Positions 28,121 through 36,690 of a stretch of DNA of 45,489 bases are shown one piece after another. Location: contig CAMXQX010000003.1 in the NCBI GenBank assembly GCA_947246355.1, forward strand, positions 1 through 45,489. Reading direction: 5' to 3'. Under the pieces are notes generated by a model. The model worked only from the letters and a program-made list of their open reading frames with translations, was not told the DNA's origin and did no database searches. Each line of letters starts with the position of its first letter. Position 1 is the first letter of the stretch. The DNA comes from an uncultured Bacillota bacterium (GTDB taxonomy: Bacteria; Bacillota_I; Bacilli_A; RF39; UBA660). The position numbers were made by a program, and so were the translations under genes.

Positions 28121-30061
28121 ATGGAACAAACATTTGTGATGAATGGTATTCGTTCTTTTTTTGCAACAATTGATAGAGCCATTTATGGACTGATTTCTGT
28201 TATATATGAAATTATTGTAGAACTTGCAAATGCTACTATAATCAGTTCAAGTGCGATTGAAGATTTATATGCTAGAATCTATACATTACTAGGCATTTTT
28301 ATGTTATTTAAAATCACATTTTCTTTTATCAATTACATTATCAATCCTGATAGTTTTACAGATAAAGCCAAAGGTGTACAAAACTTAGTAAGAAATGTCT
28401 TGATTGTTCTTGTGATGATTATTATTACACCTTATGCGTTTCATCAATTGAATCGAGTGCAAAGAGCAATTTTAAGTGATGAGATTATTCCAAAGTTTAT
28501 TATGGGGATAGCAACAGATGAATCAGGGGGAGAACTAAAAAATCGATTCCAAATGTCAGATGAATGCGGGGGAAATTTTGGTGTTACAGCGACGAGTGGG
28601 GACTTTATTGCTCTATCTGTTTTTAGACCTTTTTATCAATTGGAAACAACAACGACGGATATTCCAGAGGGCTACTGTGCAACAGGTACTGTTACACCTT
28701 CTACTTATTTAAAAAAAGATATCTATAACAAAGATAGATTGATAGAAGATACCTATTTAGTAGATTATAAATTTTTCTTATCGACGATTGTTGGCCTTTT
28801 TGTCGCCTTAATCATGGTTTCCTTTTGTATGGATATAGCGTCACGCTCCATTAAAATGGCTTTTTTCCAAATGATAGCGCCTGTGCCAATTATGTCGTAT
28901 ATCGATCCAGCATCAGGAAAAAATGGGACTTTTTCCAAGTGGTTAAAACAGGTGTTTGTGACGTGGGGAAGTTTATTTATTCGTTTGATTGCTCTATTTT
29001 TCGCCGTTCATATTATATCCATTATTGATATTGATGTGATCGCTGCAGGATCGGAGCATAAATTTTGGATGTTATTGTTTATTGTGATTGGTGCTTTGAT
29101 GGTTGCGAAAGCCATACCATCCATCCTCGAAACCTTGTTCCCTGGGCTAAAGATGGGAGGCTTAAAATTAAATCCATTTAAGAAAATTGCAGATGAAGCT
29201 TTAGGAGGGAAACAAGCGCTTGGTGGGGCAGCGGCTCTTGCTGGAATTGGCCTTGGGGCGGCTTCATGGGCAGGCTCTGTTTATCATAACCGTGGGCAAA
29301 ATAAACTGAAAAATTTAGAGAAGAGAAGGGATTTAGCTGCTAAAAAGTACGGAGAGAATGATGCAAGAACAGATTATTGGCAACAGAAGTATGACGATGC
29401 AAAACAAGAATTGGAGAATAAAAAATTGGCTCGAGAAGCTCGACTAGATAATATAAGAGGAACTTTACATATTGATGAAATGGCCCTTCATCCTGTGACC
29501 AATACAATGAAAGAACTAACAAGGGGATTAAGACAGATGAAAGATGCGGCTAATGTTGCGTACAAACAAGGATCCTCTCAAAAATTCTCTGTAGTTGGTG
29601 TGGGTAAAGAATCCTCACAATTAAGGGATTATAAAGATAGGTATACTACATGGGATCGAACCAAAGATGCAGCGACCGATTTCTTTGGAGTAAAAAATGA
29701 ATCTGGTACGACAAGTAAAACGAAAGATGATATCCGAGCACAAGAGCAATTGATTGCCTCTTTACAAGAAAACTTACGGATGATGAACAATTCTTTCTCA
29801 AATTTATATACCCAATTAGGAGCCAATGAGGTTTCACAAATGCTTGTTCAAGATCCAAGAACTGGTTTATATTCGTTTAACCAAAACTATGATGTGGACG
29901 ATGCTGTAAATAATCGTGGTATCGATCGATCAGCCATTACCAATATGCAAGCCATTCTTACACAAATTGCAAATACAACGAAGGCACAACATGATGCACA
30001 AAAAGAAATGAATCGTTTACAAAAAATTAGAGATTCTCGGCCAGGATCTAAAGCGGCTTAA
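28121..30061 (+). CDS. VirB6/TrbL-like polytopic membrane protein
   Basis: Multiple TMs in residues ~40-370, long cytoplasmic coiled-coil C-terminus; gggagggattt RBS before ATG 28121; precedes PrgI/VirB4 genes. Confidence 0.75.
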   Translation: MEQTFVMNGIRSFFATIDRAIYGLISVIYEIIVELANATIISSSAIEDLYARIYTLLGIFMLFKITFSFINYIINPDSFTDKAKGVQNLVRNVLIVLVMIIITPYAFHQLNRVQRAILSDEIIPKFIMGIATDESGGELKNRFQMSDECGGNFGVTATSGDFIALSVFRPFYQLETTTTDIPEGYCATGTVTPSTYLKKDIYNKDRLIEDTYLVDYKFFLSTIVGLFVALIMVSFCMDIASRSIKMAFFQMIAPVPIMSYIDPASGKNGTFSKWLKQVFVTWGSLFIRLIALFFAVHIISIIDIDVIAAGSEHKFWMLLFIVIGALMVAKAIPSILETLFPGLKMGGLKLNPFKKIADEALGGKQALGGAAALAGIGLGAASWAGSVYHNRGQNKLKNLEKRRDLAAKKYGENDARTDYWQQKYDDAKQELENKKLAREARLDNIRGTLHIDEMALHPVTNTMKELTRGLRQMKDAANVAYKQGSSQKFSVVGVGKESSQLRDYKDRYTTWDRTKDAATDFFGVKNESGTTSKTKDDIRAQEQLIASLQENLRMMNNSFSNLYTQLGANEVSQMLVQDPRTGLYSFNQNYDVDDAVNNRGIDRSAITNMQAILTQIANTTKAQHDAQKEMNRLQKIRDSRPGSKAA

Positions 30062-30098
30062 AAAATTTAAAATAAAAGAATAAAAGGATAGTGATAAA

Positions 30099-30410
30099 AT
30101 GAATGGGAATTTTTTGATACCAGCAAATTCAAAAAGATCAAGATTAATCTTTGGCTTATTTAACCCTTTTGATCTAATTTTATTTGCTTGTGGTATATCT
30201 GTGAGTTTGATTTTGATGATGGTTCTTCCAATTGAACAGTTCAAAATCGCTATGATCGCCATTGCTCCGGGAGGTATTTGTGGGTTACTTGTCTTTCCAC
30301 TTCCTAATTACCATAATGTATTGACAGGTATTATGTCTATCTTTCGCTTTTTTACAAATCGAAGGACCTTTATATGGAAAGGTTGGTGTGTAAGAGATGA
30401 ATACAAATAA
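30099..30410 (+). CDS. PrgI/VirB3-like protein
   Basis: Two TMs and YHNVLTGIMSIFRFFTNRRTFIWKGW end typical of the PrgI family. Confidence 0.8.
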   Translation: MNGNFLIPANSKRSRLIFGLFNPFDLILFACGISVSLILMMVLPIEQFKIAMIAIAPGGICGLLVFPLPNYHNVLTGIMSIFRFFTNRRTFIWKGWCVRDEYK

Positions 30411-30957
30411 AAAAACAAAGCAAAAAAGGAGCAAGTATACGCTTGATTTTGTTCCTATTAAAAGCATTACCAATGGGATGATTGTTTTAGACAATAATGA
30501 GAAAGTGACAGGTATTAAAATTATTCCTAGAAACTTATTTATTCTAGATAATGCAACACAAGCGGCTATCATCGATAATTTGAAAAATGTTTATAACCAA
30601 ATTGAATATGAATTTTGGATTATCGCAGCAGATAGACCTGTGGATATTAATGTTTATTTATCACAGTTGCAGCTTCTTTTCAATTCAACACAAGATCAAG
30701 TGAGAAGAAAATTAATTATTGAAGATATCAATAAAGCCAATATGTTTATGATGAATAATATTGTGGATACGGAATATTATTTGCTATTTAAGGAAAAAGA
30801 TGCAGATAAGATCAACAAGCGATTGCGACAACTTGTAAATGGTTTTGCTAATGCAGGACTTAATTCCCATCAAACGACCAACGATGATTTGCGAATTATC
30901 ATTGATAATTTTCTAAATGGTGGACAAACAACAACTTTTGGGGCGGTGATTGGATAA
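30397..30957 (+). CDS. VirB4-associated N-terminal-domain protein (separate ORF)
   Basis: LDFVPIKSITNGMIVLDNNEKVTGIKIIPRN; overlaps prgI-like ORF and the downstream VirB4 ATPase ORF. Confidence 0.65.
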   Translation: MNTNKKTKQKRSKYTLDFVPIKSITNGMIVLDNNEKVTGIKIIPRNLFILDNATQAAIIDNLKNVYNQIEYEFWIIAADRPVDINVYLSQLQLLFNSTQDQVRRKLIIEDINKANMFMMNNIVDTEYYLLFKEKDADKINKRLRQLVNGFANAGLNSHQTTNDDLRIIIDNFLNGGQTTTFGAVIG

Positions 30958-32741
30958 TGAATATAAAAGCACAACTTGCTCCAAAGAGCTTAGAATTTAA
31001 ATCCAATGGATTTGTTATTAGTGATAAATATGCAACAATATTAACAGTGATTGCGTATCCAAAATATGTACAACCGGGTTATTTAGCAAGTCTTACAAGC
31101 ATGTCTGGAATTAAAGTGGTGATTAAACATATCCCTCTTCCTTTTAGTGTAATGAGTAAGATGCTAAATAAAGAAATTGTTGAATTAAAACAAAGATATA
31201 TGGAAGAAACTGACCGAACCTACCAAGAAAGAATCCGTATGGATTATGAGTCGCTCGAACAATTCGTTACGATGCTGGCCGCCAACCAATCCAAAATTTA
31301 TGATTTTCAAATGCACATTATGATCACAGCGGATAGTGAAGACGAATTACTAAATAAAAAATTACAAGTGAAGAACTACTTGGAAGCGATGCAAATGCGG
31401 GCAATCACCTTGCGTTTTGAACAAGAAAGCGTCTTAAAGTCAATTTTGCCGATTTACAAACCACAAGATATTGAAAGTAGAATTGGAACACCTATTCCAG
31501 CTCCTACTATGGCTGCGATGTACCCTTTTATCTTTGATAGTATCAAAGATCCAGGACTTGCTTGCTTACTTGGTGTCGATTTCTCCGGTGGTGTTATTCT
31601 TTTCAATCAATTTTTATATCAAATTCGAAAAGAACATAATCGAAATAATGCTAATTTAATTATTTTAGGTACTTCTGGTAGTGGAAAAAGTACAGCGGCA
31701 AAGTTGTTACTTCGAACACATATTCGAAACAACTGTCAATTGGTTATTATTGATCCAGAAGGAGAATTGGAGGATATGACTTCACGTTATGCAGGGGACT
31801 TTATTGATCTTGGTAAAGGTGGAGATTACGGAATGGTTAATCCACTAGAACCTGTTTTGGATGCCGATGAGGAAGATATCGAAAATGGATTAGGATATAC
31901 GGTATTAACTAGAACACTCCAATCTCTAAAAGCATTTATGAAATATTATGATCCAAAAATTGATGAAGATGTTTTAAATATGTTTAGTGAAGTGGTCCAA
32001 GAAACCTATAGACGATTTGGAATTAGTTTTGAATCTGACTTTTCAGAATTTTCATCAGAAGACTACCCAACGTTTAAAGATGTATATGCAACCATTCGTG
32101 GGCGGGTTTCTTCTATGGTAGAACAAACCCATGAAAAAGATATTTTAGAGAAATTGGAAATTAAAATTCGTCCAATTGTTAAAGAATTGAAATACTATTT
32201 TGATGGACATACAACTATACGACCTAAAAGCCAATTTATTGTTTTCAACATTCGTGAAATCATGAATGCGGATGCCAATATTAAAAATGCGCTCTTCTTT
32301 AATATTCTAAAATATGCATGGGGGCTCACTTTAAATAAAACAGTCAATACCATCTTAGAGGTAGATGAGGCCCATGTCCTACTTTCTGGAAACAATACAC
32401 TAGGTGCTGACTTTTTGGCCCAAATTCAAAGACGTTCTAGAAAGTACAATACAGGAACGATTATTATTACGCAGCAACCAAGTGATTTCTCTGATCCAAA
32501 TGTCATTACGCAGGGAAAGGCAATCTTTGACAATGCTTCTTACTATTTAATTATGGGGCTAAAAAAACAAGCAGCAGAGGATTTAGCTCGATTGGTGGAT
32601 TTAAATGAAAGTGAAGTAGAAGGAATCAAACGCTATACGCAAGGGGAAGCTTTATTTGTATGTGGTTCTAGGAGAATGCAGATTAATGTGGTAGCAACTG
32701 ATGCAGAATTAGACTCTTTCGGTAGTGGAGGAGGATTTTAG
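30957..32741 (+). CDS. virB4: VirB4-type T4SS ATPase
   Basis: Walker A LGTSGSGKST, Walker B NTILEVDEAHVLL, QRRSRKYNTGTIIITQQPSDF. Confidence 0.9.
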   Translation: MNIKAQLAPKSLEFKSNGFVISDKYATILTVIAYPKYVQPGYLASLTSMSGIKVVIKHIPLPFSVMSKMLNKEIVELKQRYMEETDRTYQERIRMDYESLEQFVTMLAANQSKIYDFQMHIMITADSEDELLNKKLQVKNYLEAMQMRAITLRFEQESVLKSILPIYKPQDIESRIGTPIPAPTMAAMYPFIFDSIKDPGLACLLGVDFSGGVILFNQFLYQIRKEHNRNNANLIILGTSGSGKSTAAKLLLRTHIRNNCQLVIIDPEGELEDMTSRYAGDFIDLGKGGDYGMVNPLEPVLDADEEDIENGLGYTVLTRTLQSLKAFMKYYDPKIDEDVLNMFSEVVQETYRRFGISFESDFSEFSSEDYPTFKDVYATIRGRVSSMVEQTHEKDILEKLEIKIRPIVKELKYYFDGHTTIRPKSQFIVFNIREIMNADANIKNALFFNILKYAWGLTLNKTVNTILEVDEAHVLLSGNNTLGADFLAQIQRRSRKYNTGTIIITQQPSDFSDPNVITQGKAIFDNASYYLIMGLKKQAAEDLARLVDLNESEVEGIKRYTQGEALFVCGSRRMQINVVATDAELDSFGSGGGF

Positions 32742-32763
32742 AAAAACGAGGTGGTGATTTTTT

Positions 32764-34572
32764 GTGAAGAAGAAAAATGAAATAGAATTGAATGGCGATA
32801 ATGATGTTCATTTTTCACCACTAGAGACACCTAAGTCAGAAGGGAATACCCCTTCTGACTTAGGTGCTATAAAAAACAATAATTTACCAAATAATGGGAG
32901 TGGGTCACGGACAAATAGAACAAAACCTTTCAAAGATAAAGAAATCAATATTTCACAGACCCCTTCCCCAAACGATAGAAATCCAAATCAACAAGTGAAT
33001 AATTTTGGCAAAGGCAGTTCTTTGCAACCTATGGAGAAAATACAAAAGGAACCAAGTACAGAGAATGTCACGAATCAAGCCCTTGATTCAAAAATGCAAA
33101 ACCCTCTTTTGAACCAAAACCATATGAAAGGTTTTGGTAGAAATAAAAAGATAGGAAATCCTAAAATCAATTCGAGTACTCCTTTTTTAGGAAAAGGGAA
33201 AGGTTTTTTACCTGGTAAAGGAAAACTTCCATCATTACAGGGAAATAAATTATTATCTTCCTTGACAAAAAGTCCTAATAAAAAGACAGAAGTTGCTAAG
33301 GACTTGGCAAAATCAAAAATCAACATGAATTTGATCGCTGCATTTAAAGCTCTACCTATTCATGTGAAATTAATTATTGTTGGAGTAGCTGCTTCTTTTG
33401 TGTTATTATTTGTGGTTATTATTACTGTAGTGATTTTATCTAACTCTTCTATGGATGGAAACCGTGAGATGTTAGAGGAGTATGTAAGAGGAGACTATAC
33501 AGAAGAACAACTTTGTCATTATTTAAAAAATAATGGATATATTTCCCAAGAAGAAAACTGTGAAGATACAAGTGCATTCCAATTCTTTGTTTCTTTAAAA
33601 GAACTCGTAAAAGAATACGAGGCAAACTATGCGATCAATCGTTTTCAAGTCAATACAGAATTGTTGTATGAAAGTTTATTTTATTTTTCAGCAGATCAAG
33701 AAGCGTATGACCAATTAACAAAAGAGGAAATACGTAATTTGATTGAAGCAAGTTTGGAAGAAATTGAAGAGTCCTGCGTTATCAAAACGTATAATGAAAA
33801 AGAGCAAACTTGTACGAAGAAAAAATACGTGTATACTCTTTATGAATTTAGTTTAAATAAATACATTTCTTATTTGAAGTATGGGACGACAAGTACCCAT
33901 CCGAATTATGGAAATAATAAGGACAATGCGGGACGAAACGGGAAGAGCGTTGCAAGAATTTGTGGAACAGGAACCAATACCGATTATATTTTTGGATATG
34001 GTTTTGTCAATACAAGCTCTTCCCCGTTGGTAGAAAACAGCAATTGTCCTAATGATCCTGTAACGGAAGAAGATTATAAAAAACTTCCTATTACTGAAAC
34101 GAGTTTAGAGCAGTTAAATACGTATGGCGGAGTTCCAAAATATTCGCATATTTATGAAGGTGGTTCCGTTGTTGAAAGTCCACCGATTGGGGAAGTAGTA
34201 GGAAATGGAAAAGGAGCAGATATTGCCGCTTATGCATTACAATTTGTTGGGAATCCATATGTTTGGGGGGGAACAAGCCTAACCAATGGAGCCGATTGCA
34301 GTGGATTTGTGCAAAAAGTGTATGAACATTTTGGTATTAAGTTAAATAGACATTCTGGGGATCAAGCAAAGCAAGGAAAAAAAGTAGCGTGTAATCTTGA
34401 CTCTTTAAAAGCAGGAGATTTGATTTTTTATGACAATCCAGTAAGTCATGTGGCCCTTTATATTGGCGATGGCAAAGTGGTGCATGCCAAAGGATTAAAA
34501 TATAATATTACGATAGATAAATACGATTACAGTCGTAAAGGAATCAATGTTTGTAAACGGATGGTAGACTAA
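32764..34572 (+). CDS. NlpC/P60 cell-wall hydrolase with disordered cytoplasmic N-terminus and TM (VirB1-like role)
   Basis: FVGNPYVWGGTSLTNGADCSGFVQKVYEHFGIKLNRHS...SHVALYIGDGKVVHA; GTG start after gaggtggtg. Confidence 0.9.
   Translation: MKKKNEIELNGDNDVHFSPLETPKSEGNTPSDLGAIKNNNLPNNGSGSRTNRTKPFKDKEINISQTPSPNDRNPNQQVNNFGKGSSLQPMEKIQKEPSTENVTNQALDSKMQNPLLNQNHMKGFGRNKKIGNPKINSSTPFLGKGKGFLPGKGKLPSLQGNKLLSSLTKSPNKKTEVAKDLAKSKINMNLIAAFKALPIHVKLIIVGVAASFVLLFVVIITVVILSNSSMDGNREMLEEYVRGDYTEEQLCHYLKNNGYISQEENCEDTSAFQFFVSLKELVKEYEANYAINRFQVNTELLYESLFYFSADQEAYDQLTKEEIRNLIEASLEEIEESCVIKTYNEKEQTCTKKKYVYTLYEFSLNKYISYLKYGTTSTHPNYGNNKDNAGRNGKSVARICGTGTNTDYIFGYGFVNTSSSPLVENSNCPNDPVTEEDYKKLPITETSLEQLNTYGGVPKYSHIYEGGSVVESPPIGEVVGNGKGADIAAYALQFVGNPYVWGGTSLTNGADCSGFVQKVYEHFGIKLNRHSGDQAKQGKKVACNLDSLKAGDLIFYDNPVSHVALYIGDGKVVHAKGLKYNITIDKYDYSRKGINVCKRMVD
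32828..32866. repeat. Perfect 17-bp inverted repeat with 5-nt loop inside the coding region
   Basis: CACCTAAGTCAGAAGGG-aatac-CCCTTCTGACTTAGGTG. Confidence 0.95.
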
Positions 34573-34591
34573 GGAAGTAGGTGAATCGAAT

Positions 34592-35974
34592 ATGAAAAAG
34601 ATAAAGCTATTATTAATAGGAGGGATGGTTTTTATTCTTCTTTTGTATTCTATCACCCTTTCTTCTACTAATACAATTGTGAATCAAGCAAAAGTCTATC
34701 ATGTATCTTCTTCTGATATTTCTGCCAAGTCCACCATGTTCGTGGATGCCTCTTTGGAATTTGGAGTTCCAGCTTCTATTTTAATGGCCTTAGCGATTGA
34801 AGAAACCAGTTTTGGTACGAAAGGTGTCGCTTTAAGTTTAAATAACTGGTTTGGTATGGAAAAATCGAGCCTTTACCCAACAGATCCGAATTATAAAGGA
34901 AGATTTGAAAAATATCCCAATGCAAAAGATTCTATCCGTGATGCAGCAAGATTGCTTGGTTCTCCTAAAGCAAGTTATAAGATTACCAATATTATCATTA
35001 ATAATGGTAGACTAGAGGGTTCTTATGATAAAATTGTACGTTCTATTACAGCACACTGGTGTGTAAATGAACCTGGAGCTCCTTGTAGTTACGATGCACA
35101 AACATTACTTGATGATATAGAAAAATACAATTTAAGACAGTATGATAAGGAATTAGGTAGGTTATCGACTGATGAATTAAAACAAATATTGAATAAGTAC
35201 TATGGACCTAATGCGATTCCTATACCTGGATATGACAAAGTAGAGGGTGGATGGAATGGAGATTATACCAATCCAGATATTGGTGCCAACGATGTAAATG
35301 GAATCTATTTCAATACTTCCTATTCTGGGAATATCGAGGAGGGATATATTTATAAAAAATACGCTAACAATGTAGTGTGGGGCAATATAGGAGCAGATTC
35401 TGATGAAAAAAAAGTGGATACCATTATTCGAAGAACATTTATTCAAGGAGAAGAATTGTATGGGGATGGAGTCCTTCATGCGGATGATTTCTTGTTTAAT
35501 GGAACAGACGAGGAAGCACCAGGAGAAAATGGAGGAAATGGAAAGGGAATCCCTCTTGCGTGTTATGTACGAATTTCTTCTAACTTTGACAATCAAGAAG
35601 AATTCAGAAAGTCAAAGCATAAGGGGCTTGATTTAGCCGCTCCAAGAGGAACGAATATTTATTCTGTGACGGATGGAACAGTAGTGCAAACCTATTCTGG
35701 ATGTTCCCCTAATGGGTTTTATGGTTCAAAATGTGGTGGAGGTTATGGCAATCATGTTAGAATAAAAGGAAATGATGGATATACGTATATATATGCACAT
35801 ATGCAGACAAGTCCATCCGTTAAGCGAGGAGATACTGTTAGTGAAGGTCGAAAAATAGGAATTGTTGGCTCGTCTGGAAGTTCTACAGGACCTCATTTGC
35901 ATTTTGAGGTTAAAAAAGGAGTAAGTATCAATCCACTTCCTTTTGCGAATGTATCGCTTATTCCCAAATGTTAG
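34592..35974 (+). CDS. Bifunctional glucosaminidase + M23 (LytM-type) peptidoglycan hydrolase
   Basis: GVPASILMALAIEETSFGTKGVALSLNNWFGM (glucosaminidase) and KHKGLDLAAPRGT...YIYAHMQ...GPHLHFEV (M23). Confidence 0.9.
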   Translation: MKKIKLLLIGGMVFILLLYSITLSSTNTIVNQAKVYHVSSSDISAKSTMFVDASLEFGVPASILMALAIEETSFGTKGVALSLNNWFGMEKSSLYPTDPNYKGRFEKYPNAKDSIRDAARLLGSPKASYKITNIIINNGRLEGSYDKIVRSITAHWCVNEPGAPCSYDAQTLLDDIEKYNLRQYDKELGRLSTDELKQILNKYYGPNAIPIPGYDKVEGGWNGDYTNPDIGANDVNGIYFNTSYSGNIEEGYIYKKYANNVVWGNIGADSDEKKVDTIIRRTFIQGEELYGDGVLHADDFLFNGTDEEAPGENGGNGKGIPLACYVRISSNFDNQEEFRKSKHKGLDLAAPRGTNIYSVTDGTVVQTYSGCSPNGFYGSKCGGGYGNHVRIKGNDGYTYIYAHMQTSPSVKRGDTVSEGRKIGIVGSSGSSTGPHLHFEVKKGVSINPLPFANVSLIPKC

Positions 35975-35986
35975 AAAGGACACAAA

Positions 35987-36679
35987 ATGAAAAAAATATT
36001 CTTTATATGTTTAATTTTCATTCTATTTTGTGGATGTACTGCAGAAGTGGATATGGTTGTTACTACGAATCAAAAAGTAGAGGAAAAGATAAAAATTGCA
36101 ATCGCACAGCACCATATCCTCGCATATTCTTCTTTAAATGAATTTAAACAAAACTATAGAAATATTCTTGATGGGTATGATAAAAACTACTCTTTGAATG
36201 TGTATTCTAAAGGCGATACAATTACTAGTATTGTGAAAAATAAAGATCAAATCGATTCACTTGGGGTGGAAGGAATGAGCATTCTTTTATTTCAAAAAAT
36301 AGAAAAGAAAGAGAGGAGCTATGTTCTTAAATTCTCAGATCAAGTAAAGGATTTATTGCAGCCAAATTTAGAAATGGAAATAGAAGAAGAGGAACTTTTA
36401 AAAGAGATAAAAATTCATATTCAATTTCATAACGTTATTGAAAATGCAAATAGCGATTCTTACAATTCCAAAAGCAATACCTATACTTGGATAATGAATA
36501 AAGATAATTTGGACCGTAATATTGAATTTACAATTGCAAAAGAAAAAAGATATGATATAATAATTCCATATTTAATAAAAAAATATTTTGATTTAATTCT
36601 TTTAGGTGTATTGGTGGTCATAGTTTTCGTTGTTAGTTTATTTATTATACGAAAAGCGAAAAGAGAAAATGCGATTTAG
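35987..36679 (+). CDS. Lipoprotein with C-terminal TM (LppM-like)
   Basis: LIFILFCGC lipobox, CTAEVDMVVTTNQKVEEKI, C-terminal TM followed by KAKRE. Confidence 0.6.
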   Translation: MKKIFFICLIFILFCGCTAEVDMVVTTNQKVEEKIKIAIAQHHILAYSSLNEFKQNYRNILDGYDKNYSLNVYSKGDTITSIVKNKDQIDSLGVEGMSILLFQKIEKKERSYVLKFSDQVKDLLQPNLEMEIEEEELLKEIKIHIQFHNVIENANSDSYNSKSNTYTWIMNKDNLDRNIEFTIAKEKRYDIIIPYLIKKYFDLILLGVLVVIVFVVSLFIIRKAKRENAI

Positions 36680-36690
36680 GAGGTTTAAAG

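Noticed and set aside
32828-32866. Interpreting the 17-bp hairpin as a Rho-independent terminator
   Set aside because: No T-tract follows and it lies within an open frame that continues to a complete NlpC/P60 domain.
35177-35596. 139-aa minus-strand ORF inside the M23/glucosaminidase gene
   Set aside because: Antisense shadow of a well-supported CDS; no RBS or recognisable domain.
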